Positions 60,704-64,000 of a stretch of 64,000 nt of DNA are shown here, one piece after another; position 1 is the stretch's first letter, and each line of letters starts with the position of its first letter. The stretch is from contig NZ_CP035928.1 in the NCBI RefSeq assembly GCF_004214795.1, forward strand, positions 1,984,001-2,048,000, read 5' to 3'. Origin of the DNA: Malaciobacter pacificus. GTDB taxonomy: Bacteria > Campylobacterota > Campylobacteria > Campylobacterales > Arcobacteraceae. Made by a program: the position numbers and the translations under genes. Below the pieces are notes generated by a model. It was given only the letters and a program-made list of their open reading frames with translations, ran no database searches and was not told the DNA's origin.

Positions 60704-63312
60704 TACATATAATCTGTATTTTTTTCTTCTTGTATTTCATTTTCCTCTATAGATTTTAATATCTCTTGATTATTAAGATTTTGTCCTGAGCTATTATTCT
60801 GATTATTTTGATTAGAAGACTGATTATCGCTAGAAGAACTAAAATTTAAATTAAATTTAGTATTTTCATCAAATAGTTTATTTAATGAATTTCTTAAACT
60901 ATTTTGATTCTCAATCATAGCATCTAATGTAGTTCCACTTGATACACTCATACTAATTGTTAAGCCATTATCTCTATCATTTCTCATTACAATTGCTATA
61001 GCTCCAAGTGTTGCAGGATTTAAATTAATTCTAAATGCTGTTACAGGAGGCTTATAATTTTCATACATTTGTCTTGCAACATCAGACATCATTTGCCCCA
61101 TTTGTTGTCTTGCTCCGACTATTTTTGTTTGGAGTGATTGAACAAGTGTATTGTTTACATTTAATGCCATATCATCAACAATATTTATAGTATCTTCTAG
61201 TAATGCTTTACTTGCTTCAATAGAAGAAGTAATCATACTTCTTAAATCCATATTTAATATATTTTTATTAAAAGCAAGTTTATCTAAAAGATTATGTCTA
61301 TCTAGTTTATCAATATCTAATTTTTTCACAGTTTTTACAGCTTTTTGTATGTCAATATCTTCTAATCCAAGGTCTAACATATTTGCACTTGTTTTAACTT
61401 CTTCAATAGAATTTGCATTTGAAGCTAAGGAAACAGCTTCATTTTTATTAAATAAAGATTGATTTGAAATTATATTTTTTTGACTTCCTAAATACATACT
61501 AGTTAAAAAATCATTATCTTGAGTCTGTTTTTGACTACTTGTAATTTCATTTCCAAAAACTAATTGCCTATTTTTTTGTATTAATTGGTCCATTAAAGTT
61601 GAATTATTCTTTTGTGCAGTATCATCTACTTTTTTAGTTTTTAACAATTCTTCTTTTGAAATATTTACTGTATTTTCAGTTGATGAGGAATCTATACTAT
61701 TTAACGAATCAAAAGCTTTAGCAACTTCCTCATTTGTATTTGAAGATTTAACTTCTACTTTATCAGTAGGTGAAATAACATGTGTTTTAAGAGTTTCATT
61801 ATTACTATTTTCTTTTGATTCATTTCTTTCATTATCTGCAATTACTTTTGAAGATGATTCAGTCAATATTTGTGTCTTATTATTGTTATCTTCCACAACT
61901 TTTAACTGTACATTATCTATTTTTTTCTCTTCACTTATTGTATCTGATGAATCAGCAATATTTTTTGCTTCTTCATTATTTAAAGTTAGATTTATGTTTA
62001 CATTCTTTGTCTCAATATTTGAGTCTGTACCCTCTTTTATTATCTTAGTATCTTCTATTGTATTTACTGAATCAGCAACTTTTTTTGCTTCTTCATTATT
62101 TAAAGTTAAATTTATATCTACTTTCTTTGTCTCAACTTTTGAGTCTGTACCCTCTTTTATTATCTTATTATCTTCTTGAACTTCTATAATATTATTAATA
62201 TCTTTAGTATTGTTATTTGAATCAATATCTTTCTTTGCTTCTACCATTAACTTATCTAACAAAGATGATTTTGTTTCAACTTTTGGATTTTCTAGTTCAT
62301 TGTTAATATCTGTGTTTAAGTTTTGAGTCTTATTATTTACCTCTTCATTATTTAGCTTAACTCCAATATTCTGATTAGTTGATAAATCTTTAACAGCCTG
62401 TGATTTTGTCTGAGTTTTATTAAGCTCATCTTCCACTATTTTTACTTCTTTAGATTCTATTTGACTAGGTTCTTTTTGATCAACTTTAATATTTATACTT
62501 TGAATATTATTTTGAGAAGTTATATCTTTACTTATTTCTTGTGTAAATTTATCTGATAATGATTGTTTTACTTCAACTTTAGCTTGACTAGCCTCATCTA
62601 AATCAATACTTTTATTTACATTTGGTGTTTTAACAAGCTTTTGATTATTATTTACTTCTATCTGTGCATTTCCGCTATTTACTATATTTTGTGATGTGAG
62701 TGTTCCTGCTTGTGTATTTTTATTATTATCTACTACTTTTACTTGTGTATTTTCTGTTTTTATTTCTTCTTTTGTTTCACTGATTGATGTATTTGAAACT
62801 ATTTTTGTTTCTAAATTATTTAATGATGAACTTATATCAAGTTTTTTTACTTCTGTATTAGAATTTAAACTCTCTTTTTTATTTTTATGCTCTTCTTTAA
62901 TATTAACTGTATCATTTATATTTACAGTATTATTCTTTGAGCTTATGTCTTTTTTAGCTTCAGATACTAATTTGTCTAATAATGAAGATTTAATTTCAAC
63001 TTTTGTTTCACTAGTCTCTTGTGTTGAAACATTTACATTTAAATTTTGTGTTTTTACCGTCTCATCAATACTATTTACTTTTAACTCATTATTACCATTA
63101 TTTGATATATTCTGAGATATATTTGTTGGTGATTGATTTTTTTCATTGATTGTAGTTTTTGAAGTTTCATCAATATTACTAAAATTATTTTTTAGTAAAG
63201 AATCAAATAATGATGACTCAGTTTTTTCACCTTTAGTTTCTAAAGGTGATGTTTTAGTACTAGTGCTAGTTGTTGCTGTCTCTAAAATTAAAGAGTTAAT
63301 TTGCTTTGCCAT
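60703..63312 (-). CDS. fliK: Flagellar hook-length control protein FliK, repeat-expanded
   Basis: An 869-residue protein, about twice the usual FliK. The C-terminal domain that contacts FlhB is clear: PVTAFRINLNPATLGAIAIVMRNDRDNGLTISMSV and IENQNSLRNSLNKLFDE. Residues 1-620 are Asn-, Lys-, Thr- and Ser-rich with internal repeats: three copies of a DKL..EAKKDI..NN-type unit and two adjacent 40-residue copies. FliK N-termini act as a molecular ruler, so a long one suggests a long hook. It is followed by fliR and preceded by flgC. Confidence 0.9.
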   Translation of the reverse strand: MAKQINSLILETATTSTSTKTSPLETKGEKTESSLFDSLLKNNFSNIDETSKTTINEKNQSPTNISQNISNNGNNELKVNSIDETVKTQNLNVNVSTQETSETKVEIKSSLLDKLVSEAKKDISSKNNTVNINDTVNIKEEHKNKKESLNSNTEVKKLDISSSLNNLETKIVSNTSISETKEEIKTENTQVKVVDNNKNTQAGTLTSQNIVNSGNAQIEVNNNQKLVKTPNVNKSIDLDEASQAKVEVKQSLSDKFTQEISKDITSQNNIQSINIKVDQKEPSQIESKEVKIVEDELNKTQTKSQAVKDLSTNQNIGVKLNNEEVNNKTQNLNTDINNELENPKVETKSSLLDKLMVEAKKDIDSNNNTKDINNIIEVQEDNKIIKEGTDSKVETKKVDINLTLNNEEAKKVADSVNTIEDTKIIKEGTDSNIETKNVNINLTLNNEEAKNIADSSDTISEEKKIDNVQLKVVEDNNNKTQILTESSSKVIADNERNESKENSNNETLKTHVISPTDKVEVKSSNTNEEVAKAFDSLNSIDSSSTENTVNISKEELLKTKKVDDTAQKNNSTLMDQLIQKNRQLVFGNEITSSQKQTQDNDFLTSMYLGSQKNIISNQSLFNKNEAVSLASNANSIEEVKTSANMLDLGLEDIDIQKAVKTVKKLDIDKLDRHNLLDKLAFNKNILNMDLRSMITSSIEASKALLEDTINIVDDMALNVNNTLVQSLQTKIVGARQQMGQMMSDVARQMYENYKPPVTAFRINLNPATLGAIAIVMRNDRDNGLTISMSVSSGTTLDAMIENQNSLRNSLNKLFDENTKFNLNFSSSSDNQSSNQNNQNNSSGQNLNNQEILKSIEENEIQEEKNTDYM
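61931..62170 (-). repeat. 120-bp tandem duplication inside fliK
   Basis: Two direct copies, 61931-62050 and 62051-62170, with a period of exactly 120 bases (40 codons). The shared core reads IIKEGTDS, then NLTLNNEEAK. They are similar but not identical at the DNA level, so the duplication is fairly recent, and it keeps frame. Confidence 0.8.
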
Positions 63313-63318
63313 AATTTT

Positions 63319-63780
63319 CTACGCATTTAAAATATCTAATGTTTTAGAATCAATATTTTTATGAGTATTAAATGCAGCAACATTTGCTTCATATGACCTC
63401 ATAGCCTCAATTAAATCTACCATTTCAACTACAGGATTTATATCAGGATATGCAACATATCCATCTTCATTTGCATCAGGATGAGTTGGTTCATACCTCA
63501 TAACTGGTTTTGCATCAGATTCAATAATAGATTTAACACCAACACCTCTTAATGCTAAATCAGAGTTTTTGTCATTTGTTCTTTCAACATCATTTGAATT
63601 TGTTTTTTTACCCTCTGCTAATAAAATATCTTCAAATACAACTTGTTGTTTTTTGTAAGGTCCACCTTCTTCTGTATGAGTAGTTTTTGCATTTGCTATA
63701 TTTGCACTTACGACATTAATTCTAGTTCTTTGAGCACTCATTCCTGAGCTTGATACATTATAACCATCAAAAAAACCCAT
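63319..63780 (-). CDS. flgC: Flagellar basal-body rod protein FlgC
   Basis: A proximal rod protein of 153 residues. The N-terminus is GFFDGYNVSSSGMSAQRTRINVVSANIANAKTTHTEEGGPYKKQQVVFEDIL. The middle has GYVAYPDINPVVEMVDLIEAMRSYEANVAAFN, and the coiled-coil end is KTLDILNA. It follows fliE by 12 bases. Confidence 0.96.
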   Translation of the reverse strand: MGFFDGYNVSSSGMSAQRTRINVVSANIANAKTTHTEEGGPYKKQQVVFEDILLAEGKKTNSNDVERTNDKNSDLALRGVGVKSIIESDAKPVMRYEPTHPDANEDGYVAYPDINPVVEMVDLIEAMRSYEANVAAFNTHKNIDSKTLDILNA

Positions 63781-63792
63781 AATAACTCCTTA

Positions 63793-64000
63793 CTATATTT
63801 GCATTTTCATAATTTCTTTGTATGCATTAATTGCTTTATTTTTTGTTTCTAAAGCTAATTTCAAAGAAAGTTCTGCTTCTTCTATTTGTTTAACTGCTTC
63901 TTGTAGATTAGTAACTTTTCCTGTTGCTATACCTTCCATAGCTTTATAACCTTGTACTTGTTGGTTATTTACTTCATTAACAGCGTCTTTTAACATCTTA
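63793..64000 (-). CDS. fliE: Flagellar hook-basal body protein FliE (5' partial)
   Basis: The C-terminal 69 or so codons are visible, and the frame is open past the right window edge. VQGYKAMEGIATGKVTNLQEAVKQIEEAELSLKLALETKNKAINAYKEIMKMQI matches FliE, which joins the MS ring and rod. An internal ATG at 63996 is not the likely start, because FliE is usually about 100 residues. Confidence 0.92.
   Translation of the reverse strand, partial: KMLKDAVNEVNNQQVQGYKAMEGIATGKVTNLQEAVKQIEEAELSLKLALETKNKAINAYKEIMKMQI

Noticed and set aside
61931-62170. Possible CRISPR-like repeats
   Set aside because: The period is 120 bases and in frame, with no short repeat/spacer pattern. It is a coding duplication in fliK.
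62696-63115. Long plus-strand hydrophobic frames opposite fliK (also 61151-61462 and 61815-62179)
   Set aside because: They are antisense shadows of the Lys/Asn/Thr-rich FliK repeats, with no RBS or family match.

Overview
The window is AT-rich, densely coded chromosomal DNA from a member of the Campylobacterota, most likely an Arcobacter-type (Arcobacteraceae), probably marine bacterium. Indicators are the gene style and overlap pattern, the Fur/FeoAB/flavodoxin iron block, a PflA-like flagellar motor protein beside flhB/fliR/fliI, a GlnRS with a GatB/YqeY-type tail, and a glucosylglycerate (compatible solute) operon. No tRNA, rRNA, CRISPR array or prophage was found. One intact insertion sequence is present. 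The genus assignment is inference from gene content, not from an rRNA gene.

Layout. 1-9.9 kb: tail of a GGDEF diguanylate cyclase converging on glnS; two microprotein genes; a small HTH regulator with a palindromic operator, overlapping a Nudix hydrolase; proA and a quinol-monooxygenase-like gene; a LysE exporter; then a tightly overlapping run ogt / phosphohexomutase / nitrilase-family hydrolase / low-molecular-weight phosphatase. 10.0-11.5 kb: a 1493-bp IS with 16-bp inverted repeats and a 5-bp target duplication (TTTAG), placed between two divergent promoters. 11.6-16.9 kb: a lytic transglycosylase and an iron block (Fur boxes, a 20-residue Cys-ended peptide, DUF2325 protein, unknown protein, flavodoxin, fur, feoAB).

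16.9-28.5 kb (minus strand): small envelope genes, bpt, trpA, and an eight-gene operon. This reads gpgP, glycerate kinase, gpgS, GH13 phosphorylase, zwf, pgl, edd, eda, so it can both make and break down glucosylglycerate and feed the products into the Entner-Doudoroff route. 28.6-37.6 kb: panB-ruvB-permease, a ferredoxin:thioredoxin-reductase/rhodanese fusion, a BLUF blue-light sensor, aat, a stalked cytochrome c lipoprotein, clpA-clpS and bioD. Bpt, Aat, ClpS and ClpA together make a complete bacterial N-degron pathway.

37.9-45.4 kb: the most unusual block. It holds three CitE/malyl-CoA-lyase-type domains (one fused to an AMP-forming acyl-CoA ligase), a mesaconyl-CoA-hydratase-like double hot-dog protein, and a class I fumarase in its own unit. 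Together these could interconvert glyoxylate, propionyl-CoA or acetyl-CoA, methylmalyl-CoA, mesaconate, citramalate and pyruvate. 45.5-50.9 kb: FAH-like, flavin reductase, MFS, molybdopterin oxidoreductase and adaptor genes. 50.9-64 kb (minus strand): one long flagellar export/basal-body run fliE-flgC-fliK-fliR-flhB-pflA-like-fliI-flgL-flhA that continues into batD and the adaptor, oxidoreductase and MFS genes.
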